Of a stretch of 64,000 nucleotides of DNA, positions 40,981 to 55,028 are shown in pieces (position 1 is the first letter of the stretch; every line of letters begins with the position of its first letter). The position numbers were made by a program, and so were the translations under genes. Origin of the DNA: Hippophae tibetana (taxonomy: Eukaryota; Streptophyta; Magnoliopsida; Rosales; Elaeagnaceae); contig CM072806.1 in assembly GCA_037013495.1 (NCBI GenBank), positions 8,300,001-8,364,000 on the forward strand, written 5' to 3'. Under the pieces are notes generated by a model. That model made no database searches, was not told where the DNA came from, and saw nothing but the letters and a program-made list of their open reading frames with translations.

Positions 40981-43900
40981 AGCGACGATCATTGGAACTT
41001 TGGTAAATCGTCGATGATGATCGTTGGAATTTTATTGGGTCATCGTAGATTTTATAAGATCTAATATTATTTTTATTTTATGAAATTTATATAGTATGAT
41101 ATTTGATGTATGAAATTAAAAAAATTGGATTAAATTTTTGTTAATTTGAGAAAAACATGTATGCCTTTTCCGAATATTTTCTATAACTACTGTACATTTA
41201 TACTTTTGTTTTTATATTTCTCATTTGGTATTAACTTGGTCAGATATTTTCTCTTTCTATACATGTTGTATTTGCATCTTTATTTGTTAGAAATAATACT
41301 ATCATTCCTTTTCTCTCCAATGGCTAAGAAAGGAACATTATTCCCAAATTGACTCATGTTAGATTATTAAATAGATTGTATTTCTGTTTCTTTTTTAATT
41401 TGTGAGATGGGATCGTATTAGTTTCTTGTCCTGACAATAGAATATTCCGGGAAATAAAAGGTGCATGAACTGTAAATTCTAAAATCTCTTTATGTTAAAT
41501 CAAACTATTATTATTATTATTATTATTATTTCCTATTCAAATCAAACTATTATTTTAAGATATTATAAAAATAAAAAATAAAAGCGATTATTTTATCTGT
41601 TGTTTAGTTATGTTTCTCTGAACGGTTTGGTCAATTTATTGGACTCTTTTTTTCTTTACCACACTAGCATTTGGACGGTGATTTAGTTTTCAAAAGTTAG
41701 TTGTTGTGAAAAGTGTTTTGTGGGGTATCCAAATTTTAAGCAACAATTTAAACTAGGGTAATCAAATAGTGTAGAAAATAAAATAATAAAGTGACAAATA
41801 AAAATTACGTTGTTATGTGTAAGGCTTACGTCACTGGCAAAGCAGAAAAATAAAATACTTTTAATTGGTGTTGCTGCTTTTATCTTTAAAAAAAAAACAA
41901 CATAGTTAGCATTTTCCTTTATGAATTAAAACTTTGTAGAATGTCATGAAAGTTTTGTTTTTAATATTCCAATTCTTAAGTTAAGATGATAAAGTTTAAA
42001 GTATATTTACATTCTAATTTTATCATTATAAAAAAGTGAGTGAATGTTTAACTATAATCTTATATTATGATATTTAAAGTGTATATTTATGAATATATAT
42101 AATAAAAAAAGAATTAACTTAATTGTTATTCTTTAATTTATGATTAAATAATTGTAATATTTAAGTATTTATATGTGATTATCTCTTCAAGATAATTATT
42201 AGATATTTATCTTTTTATTTAAATTATCTTGCATCGTGTTTATTTTATGACACAATATTTATTAAATTTAGCTTATAAGACTATTTGTTTATTGATACTA
42301 CTATTTACTTGTCACGTGTGATATATGAAATTACTCGTATCTAACACAAAATAAGAGCTAAAAAACAGGATAAACTTTCAAAAAATACTATTGAATTGTT
42401 ATCAATTTTTTGTGCTTATTTTATTCATATTATAGAATTGTTTTTGTTTTTTATACCATACAATTTGTATAAAAAATCATTTATATTATTACATTAATTT
42501 TTGTGTCATATTACAATATTAAATTTGAAACAAGTTAGATAATTAAGTAATATATTTAAAATAATATTTTGTATTGTAATTTGTTATACTAATAAAAAAA
42601 CTAATGATATTAATAAAAAAAATTACAAATTAAATAATATAAATAAGATAAAATAAATATAATAATTTTATAAGTTTACCCTCAAAAAATATAAACAAAT
42701 TGATTCACTTTTTATAAACTTAAGTTTCTTATAATTTAGGTTTTTATAAAAGAATGACGAGGTCTCACGCCTAAATCACTTTTAAAGGACTCAGATGAAT
42801 GAATTATTAAGGGGATGATATTTATCTATTGAACTTGAGTTGCAAATAATTTATGATAAGTTGTCATTTTTTAATAAGATCTTTAATTATTTATAATAAT
42901 TATAACTCATTTAAGAATAATATTTTTTTCACTAAAATTCACAAATTTTTAGTAAAAAATATAACATCTCATTTTTAAAATTACAACTATTTAATAAATA
43001 TTTTATCAAAATGTAGAAGCTTTTAAACAAAGATCAATATAGTTATTTTGAAAATGTTTTATAATAAATAAAAAATCTATTTATTACAAATTATTTTATT
43101 TTTATAATTAATATAATAATTAATTATAAATTAAAGAATAAATATATTAATAAATAATTATTTTGTGTCAAAAAAACTCTAAATAAATAAATAAAAATTA
43201 CTGTTGATTTCAGTGAACACATCAGGGGTTCAGTCAAGTACTATGCAGTGCGGGCCACAATGATTGTACGTATAAAAATCTAAAAAACTAAATCAGAATA
43301 GTACTTTTCTCACATAAACCGAGAATTACACATAATATTAAAACTTAATTACATTTTATATTTTTATATGTGATAATTTATAAAAATATTAAAAAAATTA
43401 TTTTATTATAATTATGTACAGAATAATAATAAGGATATATTTAATTATTTATAATTATATTTATAATGTATAAATAATAATAATAATAATTATTATTATT
43501 ATATTTAAAAATAATTTTTTTATTATGCATATATTGTAAATATAATTATAAAAAAATAAATATTTTTATAAATTATTAATTACGAGTGAACACCTCGAGT
43601 GGTGTTTTAGTTTTTGTTAAATCAGCGGTCATTTAGTTTTTCCTATTGCTGTAAATTTTAACTAAACTAAAAAGTAAAATAATTTAAAAAATATATGTAA
43701 TTTAATCTTAAATAAATGAATTTTAATTCAGTAAATTTTTTATTTAAAAATAAAATATATATTTTTTCAAATTTTTGATACTAAAACACTATACTTAAAA
43801 TATATCACTTCCATTTATATTTATGAGATTTCTTCCGTCCTTAACCCAAAAAAAAAAACACATGGTAAAAGATGTGCAAGCGAGACACTAAATGTTTATT

Positions 43901-44894
43901 TATTTTTCTAAATAAGCTTCTTAATTTTGAAATTTTCATTTTAGACATTTTGTCATTTTGTTTGATCAATATGAGCCGACAATATAAATTTGACTTGTAT
44001 GATAGACAAATAATAAGTGTTGATCTCTCATAATTATAGAATTTTAACTGTTTTTTTTTTTAAGTTTCACAACAATAAGTGTCTAACATAAAAAATATCA
44101 AGACAAAGTGATAATTTTCATATAATAGTATGATTAATACATCTTCTTTTTTTAAATAAATAAGTATGGGAGAAAGGGTTTGTATTAAAATTTAAACTAA
44201 ATTAATAAAATTATTTCTTAAAAATTAATTTAATAATCAATCTAATTTAATATTAAAGACTAAATCAATATTAATTTTTGTATTTTATTATTTCAGTCCT
44301 CAAAATTTATTTTAATTTTAATTTTTGATATGAAATTAAATTTTATATTTAAATAATTAATAACCTAAAATGATTTAATTTTTTTTAAAATAATATATCA
44401 ACAAAGAGCGTTTATTATAATTATATACTTTAAATAGTACAGAAATTAAATATTATTTAATTCATTTTAATTTAGTTTTAGAATTATTGAAAATAACAGA
44501 GGAAGATAGAGAATCTGGGTTGGGTATATATATATATATTTTAATGCTATGGATTGGATTTTTTCTATCGACGGTTGGTTCAATTGGTGTAAATTATGTT
44601 ACACCAATTTTTTTTTCTCGAGTGGAGATAAAACTTAATTCATTTGGCATATTTTAATTAATTTTTTTATTATAGGTATGTTTTTTAATAAGTATGTTAC
44701 ATAATGTAACAGTTCTATCGACTATAAAATATCTCATCAAATTGAGATGGATAACTTTACTCTATGTATATGGCTGCAATACATATGTTTGTTGGAAATT
44801 TATGCTAGGAACACAAGCCATGAAAAGCAGAGAATCAATTGTTTATATTTTTGTTAACTAATTTTTATGCAATAATTTATTTTTATAATAATTA
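40981..44894. other. Intergenic DNA, no gene recognised
   Basis: A G/C-richer stretch at 40,970-41,050 contains repeated cgatgatcgttggaa-type words (gacgatcattggaactttgg and gatgatcgttggaatttta), and may be the end of the palindromic-repeat region. (TTA)n microsatellites lie at 41,508-41,530 and a mirrored ATA/TAT tract at about 43,467-43,501. The open frame at 41,146-41,352 is hydrophobic and resembles no family. The rest is AT-rich. Confidence 0.55.
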
Positions 44895-45240
44895 ATTGAA
44901 TAAATAATTTTTTTTACTATTGAATTTTAAGAGTTGTTACAAAAATATTATTGAACTTTTATTTGTTACTTCTATATCATTAAGTTTTACAAATTATTAC
45001 AAAAATATTATCTAATTTTTTATTACTTTCGTACTATTAAATTTTATAAAATATTACAAAAATATCATTAAAGTCGATCAGTTAGCAACAAATTACACGT
45101 ATATTGATGATATTTTGTTATATTTGTAAATTTTAATGATATAAAAGTAACAAAAATTAAATGATGTTTTTTGTAATATTTGTGAAGTTTAATAGTATGT
45201 AAGTAATAAATTTGATAATAAAAAATCTATTTACTCTAAT
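44895..45240. mobile_element. Foldback element: three ~58-bp direct units, then two inverted units
   Basis: The block ttacaaaaatatta or a close variant occurs at 44,937, 44,997 and 45,054, giving periods of 60 and 57 bp, each within a unit of the form 'tatcattaagttttacaaattattac...'. From about 45,080 on, the same unit appears in reverse complement twice with a 56-bp period ('tatttgtaaattttaatgat' at 45,121 and 'tatttgtgaagtttaatagt' at 45,177). The whole would form a long imperfect hairpin with a loop near 45,065-45,090. No coding potential is visible. Confidence 0.75.
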
Positions 45241-48200
45241 TAAAAATCAAATAATTATATGTTAAAAATCAAATAATTATTTGACATAATAGCTATTTTA
45301 TAACAATAAATTGATAAAAAAAAATTTAAGAAAAACAATATTTTTATGGTAAGTGGTGGTCAGACTAACCCAATTATCAATTAAAATGTATGATTTTAGA
45401 TTTATTAGTTTTAATATATCCACCATAATTTTAATTTAAATATAAGATTAAATATTACCATTAAATATTTACTATAAAAATATAACAATAATAACATTAA
45501 CATCTATACTTAACAGATATTAATTAAACTGTGACCCTAATTTCACTAAAATAATAAAATGATAAATTGATGTATAAAAATGAAAACTCATACGCCGTTG
45601 CTATGCTTGTCATTATGATAATATTAACTAATTTTATATATTATAATTATAATATAATATAATATTAATTGAATAAAATTATATTGATATAATTTTATTT
45701 ATTAATAAATTATGATAATTTTACATATTAAATCAATTAAAAGTAGTTTTGATTCAAATATGCATTTAATGTTTATATAAGAATGAAAACTCTTACCCAT
45801 ACAAAATTTATGTGAGCTTTATTTCGTAGAACTCATAAAGTGAATTAAGCAAATATCATAGTATAATTATAATAAAAATATGTTTAACTTAATATATCAT
45901 AAAAATAATCAACAGATAAGAAAGACTAATGTACAATAAATACATTAATTACAATGTGTTTCATAGGCTTCTATCCAAGTTAGTAATATATATATACATA
46001 AAAAACATTACATATAACGTAAATCAAGCAAATATATTGGAAAAATTATAAATGATTTTCAATTACTTCAAGACCTTATATGTGAAAACATATTCAATTA
46101 ATGATGATTTTACTATCACAATATGCGATCATACATAACATAATATGTAACGAGATAAACTCATATAGAACCTCTACCTATATGGTAACATTTTTAGGTT
46201 ACTTATGTTAACCACTCTGCAACAAATATGAGAGATACTCCTCTTTGATGTCATACACCACACATATGTTACATGTTTTTCTAAACCTAACACTCAAAAA
46301 GAAAACAAATCACGGGTGGACTAGAAAAGTATAGTGTTAAATGAGCAAAGCTTCTTCTAATTATGGCAAAGAAAACAAGAAGAAAGAATAGGGTAATTTA
46401 TAGGAAACAAATCAAGCTTCTCAAACCTTCTTCGTCCAAGGAAACTAACCATTAAACTAACCTTACACATTCGCTAACCTTGTCGATCTATACTGGTAAG
46501 CCCTCGATGAAAATGTCGACAAGGAAATGTGTAACCAATAGTAACAACATCGGCAAGCAAATTTGTGTTTTCGAAAGGATAAATGCCCAATTCCAAATGT
46601 GATAGTCCAACACAAACAACGTTTCTAAGAACAAATACTTAATAATATAAACTATATGCAAATTAAGAAAGTGAATATCTATAATAAATAAACACAAAAT
46701 TGTATTTTAAGTGATATTAAGTTATGAATAATCAACCTTAAAAAATGATAGACATTAACATTAAATAAAATACAGATATCGTAATTTTCACACAAAAACC
46801 ATGCAAGTAACAAATTATATTATATTATTTATTTTTTATCATAAACTTATAATAAAGAAAAATTTGTTTTTGTTATGTAAAACATTCTATTAATATTAAT
46901 ATCTATTTATTAATGTTTATTTTAACTCACTTATTTAAGTTATGATTTAATTGATAACTTTTTTTTTTATAAATTTAACCTAATTTTTAATTTCATTTTA
47001 CACGATATATTTTTACATAATGTAAAAAATAATTTTTTTTGTGTTTAAAAATATAATGCATATATATTTTTATAACATAAAAAATACATATTTTTTTTAA
47101 AATTAAAAAATAAAATTAAAAATAATTGTATTATATTAAAACGAGAGTGTTAATTTATTTACTTATTATTAAACGTATTTAAAACAATAGAACTCATTTG
47201 AAGTTTAAAAAAAAACACATTTAAAATTAATAAAACTCTTTCGAAAAAAAAAGTTAAATAAATCAATAAATTGGGAAGAGGACAAAACGGAGGTAATGAT
47301 TCAATAAAATATATTTTACAACAATTATATTTCTCCCTTTATCGAACAATTGATGTGTATTTCAAATTAATAATAATAATAATATTAGATTTTATTAATT
47401 AAATTACGATATTATAATTAGCTAAAAATAAATAATTTCTCATTATTTAATCATCAGAGAACTTCTTCAATAATTTGGGGGCGCAACATATACAGTGGGG
47501 AAAAGGATTTAATATTATTAAAATACAAATTGTTCATAGGGTGTGACAGCAATAAGACGTTAAAAGATGTAAAAGGAGATGACAGCTTTATAGAAAATGC
47601 ATTTGTTAGATCTGACACTTCAGCGGTGAGAAATTAATTATATCATGTAATCAATATTTTATAGAGTGAAGTATTAAATGATTATTTTGTTTAATTTAAA
47701 TGTGTTGCTTATTTTTTTATTTAAAAATTATTTTTAACTAATTTTATTTATAAAAATTATATTATTCAAATTTTTTTATTTATGAAAAAATATCAAATAA
47801 CAATAAAGTTAATTTTTTATTAAATATATTAGAATAATATATATATATATCATATATATATTTATACTTTTCGATATGTATATAAGTAAAAAAAATACTA
47901 TTTAATTTAAAAAATGATTCTAACTATTTAACAAAAATTATTCTTTTAAAATTAATTTTTTAAATAAGTTTTAGATAAAAAATTTATAGTTTAATATTCA
48001 AAATCACAAATTAGATAATAAAATTTAATTAAATAATTGAAAGATTTATTAAAAAAATTAAGTAATTTTTTAATTAAAAAATATTTTATTAAATAGATTT
48101 TTATAGAAAAAAATAAATATATATGTATAATATATGTTATTTTATTATATTTAACTTTATTCTTATCTAATATATTTTTTTACAAATAAATAAATTTCAA

Positions 48201-51200
48201 AAACATATTTTTTAAACAAATGTATTAACTAATCCCTAAGACATAAACAGAGTACATCCACGACCATTCTCCTATGTGAATTTTTTTTAAGATTTGAAAG
48301 ACATTAATTTTATTTATTATTTATCTTTTCTTCAAATAGAGAAAATAAATCATTAATCAACAGAAGCAACAAGCTGCTTCTCAGCTTTAATTACAAAAAA
48401 AATAAAATTACGTATGAACGGGCCGGATTAATAATGTATTAATTAATACTTAATGGAGATAAATACACCCGCTTGAAGTGCCACGTGAGGGTCAGTGATG
48501 ATACAAGTGACACGTATTCATAACTCGGAAAGATTATACAGCAAATGAATATTCCAAATACGCCAACTTAATTATTATTTTATAAGTAACTCAAATATTA
48601 CTAAATTTATGATATTATAAATAAGGTGGTATAACAGAATGGTTATCTACTTATACGAATCACATAATTTGGTTTTGTTCAATAAAATCTTAATATATTA
48701 TTTGTGATCGTTACAAATTTATAATTAAAAAACAATTTTCATTATTTTATCGCCAATCAAAACTACAACAAGTTTAAGGAAAATGCTAAGCTAGCTTACA
48801 CAATTTTATAATGTTATTTTTATCTTAATTGCAATGTAATAATGGCTTCAAATCTTTCCAATGTAAAAAAAAAAATCATTTTCCAAATGTGATTAATGTC
48901 ATTTTATCTTGTAATTTTATAATAAATTAATAATAAATAACCTGTTAAAGCACAATAGAACTTGAAAAAAAGAAGAAGATCTTAATTGGCTAATAAAAAT
49001 CATTTGCTAGTTGATAATAGATACACCATTTTTATGACGTATAATGATATTAATAAATTAAATATTATTTTTTATGATTTAAATTTAAATATAATAAATA
49101 TATATCCATTATTTAATGATTTTTCATAGTGTTCTATAATTTGTTAACTTCTTTTACATGTCTATCATTCTTTAATTTGATTTAAGTAAACAGAAAAAAA
49201 TATTATTAGATCATTATATTTGTTTTATTTATATTATTAAATTTTTTTATTTTTTTTATACTATATAATTATTATATTTTTTTATTTAATTTTTGTCTGA
49301 TAACAGTGATAAATTTGAAATGACTCATATATTCAAGTTATATATTTGAAACATCTTAAATAATTAAGTAATAAATTTAGAATAACTCAAATCATTAAGT
49401 GATATATTTAATAAATATTATATGTAATTTTTTTAATAAAAATAAATATTACATGTCTTAGGAATATATTGAATTAAATTGTGGATATGAATAATTTTTT
49501 TCTCGATAAATTTTAAAAAGGAACATTTTGGGATAAAAGCTATAATATTAATATCATCAATATTTTAATCCTAACATTGAGAGTGATATTTCTAATAGCT
49601 CGTACATAATACTTATATATAGAAGCTTTGGAGCTCTTCAAGAGCAATTTGTAAATTATCCACAATTTCTTACACATGAAAAACAGTAAGAAATAATCTA
49701 ACAAGATATTTATGACACCTTAATCTTTATTTATAAATAACCTCTAAATATATGTCATGATATTAATATTACTTTAATTAAAATAACATGAGTTTATACT
49801 TCATAGAAAATCATTTAAAATGTGATTATTACATGATTTTTTAGGTTTTTTTATTATTGAAGCACATGTTTTTATTTAAACTATTTTTATTTGGTATGTA
49901 ATTTTTAGTTTATTATAAAGACTAGTATTAAGTACAATATTATTACTCTGTTATATATTAAATTTATATAAAATTTTAAGATTTTAAAATAGGTTGGTGT
50001 TATTTACACAACTCATTTGATAATAATTCTAGCAAAATGACAATATTAATCTTTAAACATCAATTAATTATTTTTATGCATTTAATGCATTCAAATAACA
50101 ACATTGTGATTTTACTATAATAATTATTAAATAAATTATGAAATTAATAAAAGAATCTGTGACAATACTACTGACCTAAAAATTGTAAAAAATTTCCATA
50201 AATATTAATATGCTAATCAAATGGTTGATATATTTATATATATTTTTTAAAATGTTTGATAATATCATTTAACTATTAAATATCACTTATATATAATATA
50301 TTTAATAATTTTAAATAATTTTTTAAAATTTAATTAATAATTAAATTTGTATCAATTATTATATTTTATTAGTGATATACAACATTATCCTTGGATCCTA
50401 TTGGTCTAAATTTGCTTAATGTTCGGCAAAAGCTCTTTTGCGATATATCCGTATTTTAATAATTGGATTGGGCTAATTGTAATTTGAAAGGTCAACCGTT
50501 ACGAACAGAGTAGATCAAATGTAGATACTAGAGTAGAGTCAGTCATAGAAGCCATAATTTTCTGCCAGTTATCTAGTTTTGTGTGTCAAGTTTGCATGAA
50601 CATGCACATATCAGTCCGTGATGTTCTAATTGCACCATGGGGCAGCTTTATTAAAAGAAATTATGAAGTAAAAGATGTAACGTTAGATAATAATTTTATT
50701 GATTGTGTTTTAAAAAAATAATAGATAGTTATAATTTGACTTTATCGATTAATCATTTTTAATTACACATAATTATATAATTTAAACTTCAAAATATAGA
50801 TATAAAAAAATAATTAAAATGACATAATTTAAACTTAAAAATAAGTTAAATAAGAGAATAAAAAATAAAACTCAATATATTAATTAACTTTTTTATTTTA
50901 AAAAAATGTGAGTAATTGACCTAGTAGATTTTAATTTCCTATAAATATAAAAATAATTTTTTTAAATTTATAATTATAAAAATAATATTATTTATGTATA
51001 AATTATATATTTGTATTATTAAAAAGATATCAACTTTTTATTTTACATTTAACATCGTTTTATGTTAACCTACGATAATATAGACCCATAAAATTATAAT
51101 TAATTTGTTTCATTGCACTACTAGTATGTATCATAGAGAGCCAAAAAAATACTTCCAATTCAAATATAATATATACTATTTGAAAAAAAACAATCCTTGA

Positions 51201-51905
51201 AGTCCCAATATACTTCCCATCTCCTAGTCTTAGACATAGTAATATTAAATTGCACATGAAAAGCTGGATCGATGTTGTAGAAAATTGAAATGGGGAACAA
51301 CTGTTGGTTCTTTGGGGAATATATTCGGATGTTTGGTCATGGTGTTTTGTAATCTTGTTTAGGAAAATAGTGATTAATGAGACAAAGTAATAAATATTTA
51401 AAAAAAAATACTAATTAGGGGTCTTGTTAACTAAGCTATGAGCATCTTCTGACTAGTTTAATGGATCGATTTTGCCTAAGCAACAAATGGTAGGAGACCA
51501 ACCACCTCTAGTATTGAATATTTTTTACGAGTAAATCCACTGGAGTTATGTGTACTGTGTAGAATAAACCTGCACAGCTGCTTCCAGGCGACACAAGGAA
51601 AGAAAGTTTCATCTTATTGGGCCAAGCAATCTATATATTATAAGACGAATCCATTTATTTTGGGCTTGTTTCAGGCTCGGTTTATCATATGAGCTACACA
51701 TAGAGTGATCAGAACGCCACAAATTCAAAATCTACGAGAAATGTATTATTTTTGTCTTGTTATGTTTTTTCCCTGGAAATTTATTTATTTTTACACTCAG
51801 CAATACTTATATGTGTGTTCATGTAGTGTTTGCTTATGATGAGTGTGTGCGTTTTGTATTTTTCGGCCCACATTATAGTTGTTTAGTATTCTAGTTGTTG
51901 TTGGA
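45241..51905. other. AT-rich intergenic DNA, no gene recognised
   Basis: No recognisable gene. More complex patches are at 46,200-46,620, 47,440-47,640, 48,410-48,560 (with a CACGTG near 48,481), 50,390-50,680 and 51,240-51,720. Open frames at 46,488-46,697 and 51,060-51,257 on the minus strand match no family. Occasional gttacat/atgtaac words recall the field at 39-41 kb but do not form a comparable cluster. Confidence 0.55.
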
Positions 51906-53296
51906 TTTTTTATTTATTTATTTATCCTAAAGCAACTTCATTTACTAAATCAAATTCAAACTCTCCAAAGAGATTACATCAAAATTAGTAGCATCTAATA
52001 AGAAAGAAGGAAAATTAGATTCTCACAAAATCTCCTTATCCAAACCAGCTGCAAATTTAGCTATAACATTTGCAGCATTATTTGCACCTCTCGGTTTGAA
52101 GCAGAAAACAAACCTCTTTCCATGGCTAATCCTTTTAATCTCCTCCACAACAACACCATCTGGTGCCAAGCAAGCACCTGAGCTATTGATAAGGCAAGTA
52201 GATTGCAAACAATCTGATTCAAAACACACACCAATCAAAAGCTTAGCCACAGAGCACATAGAAGCTTCCTTCTATGGGGCAAGCTTTAGACCAAACTACC
52301 TTACCCATTGAATCTCTAGCAACAACACTACGACCTACCTTGCCTTTCTCCTTTCTAAGAGCAGCATCAATGTTGATCTTTAAAGAATTTCTTGCAGGGA
52401 CTTCCCAATCCTCCTCTGATCATGGATAGGCTCTTTATTTCTCAACAAAGAAACCTTCCTAGACTGGTTCTTACTGAACTCTTCAATGAGCATGTTATCC
52501 TTAAGTACGATTTTTTCTAAGTCTCTATCCTTCTTACCATGTAAGACCTCATTTCTGTTGTGCCAAATTGCCCAAAGTAAACAGCTGAAATGGCTCATTT
52601 CCAAACCAGAGCTGGATAATCTTACCTTGTTCCACATTTCAATAAAGGGTTAGTTTTTAAAATCTTGAGCAAATACTGGAAGATAGACATCTTCCAAACT
52701 CCCTTAGCTAAAGGGCAAGTCCAAAGGGAATGAGATACACTCTCCACTGCACCATTACAAATGGGACACCATGGGTGAAATAAAACTCTTTTTTAACACA
52801 TATTAGCATAGATTGATAGAATGTCTCTACAAGCCTTCCAAAGAAACAGTTTCACTATATTGGCAACATTAAGTTCCCAAATTGCCTTCCACCAGTGTTG
52901 TTCATGCCAAAACTTGGCCATTAGACTTTGCAACTCATTACAAAGACTTAAAGGCAGTTTGAAACAGTGAGGATAACTTGCACAACAGACTTTAACGGTA
53001 CCTCTTTACCAGCCAGACATAAAGACTTTTCCTTCCAACTCTTCAATTTTCACTATACCCTATCTTTAATTTGACCAAACAACCCCTTCTTGTTCTTTCC
53101 TGTCATCGCAGGAAGCCCAAGATATTTTTCACGGCAATTCCCCACAAGAATATCAAGAACACTAATAGTTAAACACTTGACTGCCTCTAAACTATTTGGA
53201 CTAAGCATGAGGCAGATTTTTGTAAGTTTACCTTTTGCCCTGAGGTTTCTTCATAAACACTAAAAGTTTCCTTTAGCTTTTGATGAGCGCTGTTTT
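51906..53296 (-). pseudogene. LINE copy 2, 3' module (RT end, zf-RVT, RNase H, A-rich tail)
   Basis: Read on the minus strand from 53,296: the end of the reverse transcriptase ('SGQKVNL', then 'KNILGFL', then 'LCLAGKEV'), and a zinc-binding zf-RVT segment near 52,790-52,690 containing HPWCPICNGAVESVSHSLW. A linker with 'IWHNRNEVLHGK' (52,570-52,530) follows, then an RNase H-like domain with 'RGANNAANVIAKFAAGLD' ending at 52,023. The element ends in an A-rich (aaat)n tail at about 51,912-51,935, as expected for a LINE 3' end. Frameshifts and stops make it a pseudogene. It is the 3' part of the same element as the segments at 54.3, 55.1 and 60.6 kb. Confidence 0.85.
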
Positions 53297-53669
53297 TTTA
53301 GACATTTTTAAATATGAATTCTCTTATAATATATATATTATAATGAGTTAGAATTATTTATTTTATATTTATTGAAAAAATATTAATTTTTTTAAATTTT
53401 TATAGATTTTTATTTGATAAGTACATCAATTTAGAAAGAAAGTGAATGTATTTTGTAACTTATTTCTATCATAACTTATAATCATTTTAGTCATCCTAGC
53501 TTATCATATCCTTTTGATATGTGATGCATATCCCCCAAAATAATAGTAATCTTAGTTACATGATTTTATTTTTATTACTTATAAATACAAAATAACATAG
53601 TACAAAATAAGTTGATAATATCATAATATAGATTTATACAAATTTAGATACAAAATTTATTGAATTAAG
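53297..53669. other. AT-rich segment between LINE and Copia fragments
   Basis: These 373 bases of AT-rich DNA do not look like LINE or Copia. Together with the truncated Copia copy to the right they occupy the place where the LINE reverse transcriptase core should lie. No further identity is visible. Confidence 0.5.
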
Positions 53670-54265
53670 TGTCGGAGATTGTTATAAAGCTTCTTAATTT
53701 AAGGAGCAAATTAAGGAGTAAAACATGAAGCTTAATTCAAGGAGCAATTCAAGGAACCATTAATTTAAGAGATAATTCAATATTTAAGGAATAATTCAAG
53801 AAGTGAATTTTCCTATAAATAGATGTGTAATTGTAATGAATTAATCATCCAAAGTATTCATTCCAATTGAGAGAAAAGCTTAGATAGAAAAGCTTTTGTG
53901 AGAGAAAATTGAGAGTAATTTTCTTGGGTGTAATTGGGTTGTGAGTTGTGAGTGTTGTAAACACCTTGTGTAATTTCTACTCTTTCAGTAAAAAGATCTG
54001 CAGTAGGTTCGTAGACGTAAGCAAGATTGGTCGAACTCCGTTATCAAATTTGTGTGTTATTTTTCTATTCTTGCTTTCTCATAAGTCTCACTTATTGGGA
54101 ATTTGCGTAATTTCCCAACAACTGGTATCAGAGCTATTGGTGGTAATTTCTGTCAATTTTTTATAAGGTTACTATTTACGTGAATAGTGAAATTTTGTCG
54201 ACGATATTTGTTCGTTGACGGAGGTGTTCTAATACATGGTAGTTTACAGAAATAGTCAGAAACGA
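53670..54265 (+). mobile_element. Truncated Copia copy: 5' LTR, PBS and leader
   Basis: The LTR (53,670-54,120, 451 bp) begins tgtcggagattgttata and ends cccaaca; a TATA box tataaat lies at 53,814. The primer-binding site tggtatcagagc at 54,123-54,134 perfectly matches the usual plant initiator tRNA-Met type. About 130 bp of leader follow, closely similar to the full element at 55.5 kb, and homology stops at about 54,265 where LINE sequence resumes. No gag-pol or 3' LTR is left. Confidence 0.9.
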
Positions 54266-54683
54266 TAACTCTTGTTATTAAGGAAATAACTATGCTATTG
54301 GAACCCAACAACTGCTCATTGTTGTTCAAGACTTTTAAGCAAAAGTCAATAACCTCATCCCCTACAATATCTCAATATTGTTGGTAAAAAAAAGTAGGCA
54401 TACCATGGGTTCGGTGCCTTTGTGTGGTGCATATTTCTAAGTGCTTATTCGATGTCCTTCCTGATAAAGGGTTGCAACAGGAAATAATTCATCTCATCAC
54501 TAACTTTGGGCACAACACAGTCTTGAAAGGGATCCAGTTGCTAGTGTCTTCGCTCGAAAATAGATTTAAGTAATAGCTTTGGAATAATGCCATCAAAGCC
54601 TCTAGTTACTTTGTTCCTTTCATACCTCTGATTGGCTTTCTCTTGAAAAAACCTGAAATTCCTATCCCATGAAGCCAGAATAT
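54266..54683 (-). pseudogene. LINE copy 2, N-terminal part of the reverse transcriptase
   Basis: On the minus strand this reads from 'FRFFQEKANQR' near 54,650 through 'KVSDEMNYFLLQPF' near 54,490 to 'YQQYWDIVGDEVIDFCLK' near 54,340, the typical start of a plant LINE reverse transcriptase. It breaks off at 54,266, against the Copia leader. Frameshifts are present. The catalytic YADD core that should follow is not found anywhere in the cluster. Confidence 0.8.
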
Positions 54684-55028
54684 TAGATATTAGTCCTTAA
54701 TTTAAGAAATAAAACAAGGAGCTTAATTCAAAGAGTAAAACAAGGAATGCTTAATTCAAGGAGTAATTCAAGGAGTAAAACAAGGAGCTTAATTCAAGGA
54801 ATAAAACAAGGAGCTTAATTCAAGGAATAAAACAAGGAGCTTAATTCAAGGAGTAAAATAAGGAATGCTTAATTCAAAGAGTAAATCAAGAAATGCTTAA
54901 TTCAAGGAGTAATTAAAGGAGTAAAATTTCCTTATAAATAGCTATACAATTGTAATGAAAACATGAAGAAAATAATACAAACTAGAGAGCTCTTTTGTAT
55001 AGAGTTATTTCTTGTTTTTCAACACACA
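54684..55028 (+). mobile_element. LTR-like insert (solo LTR) with a 26-bp tandem array
   Basis: About 345 bp interrupt the LINE between its 'RQRSR' and 'FRFFQEK' regions. The right half has an LTR-promoter look (ccttataaatagctatacaa near 54,930), similar to the U3/R border of the neighbouring Copia LTRs. The left half (54,700-54,920) is an array of a 26-bp unit, aaggagcttaattcaagg plus aataaaac or variants, with three near-perfect consecutive copies at 54,783-54,860 and looser ones around them. Possible target duplications aatat/actat flank it, with one mismatch. I read it as a solo LTR of a related Copia family. Confidence 0.65.

Noticed and set aside
43467-43501. ATA/TAT mirrored tract as a hairpin or terminator
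   Set aside because: It is a simple-sequence palindrome of a microsatellite, common in such DNA.
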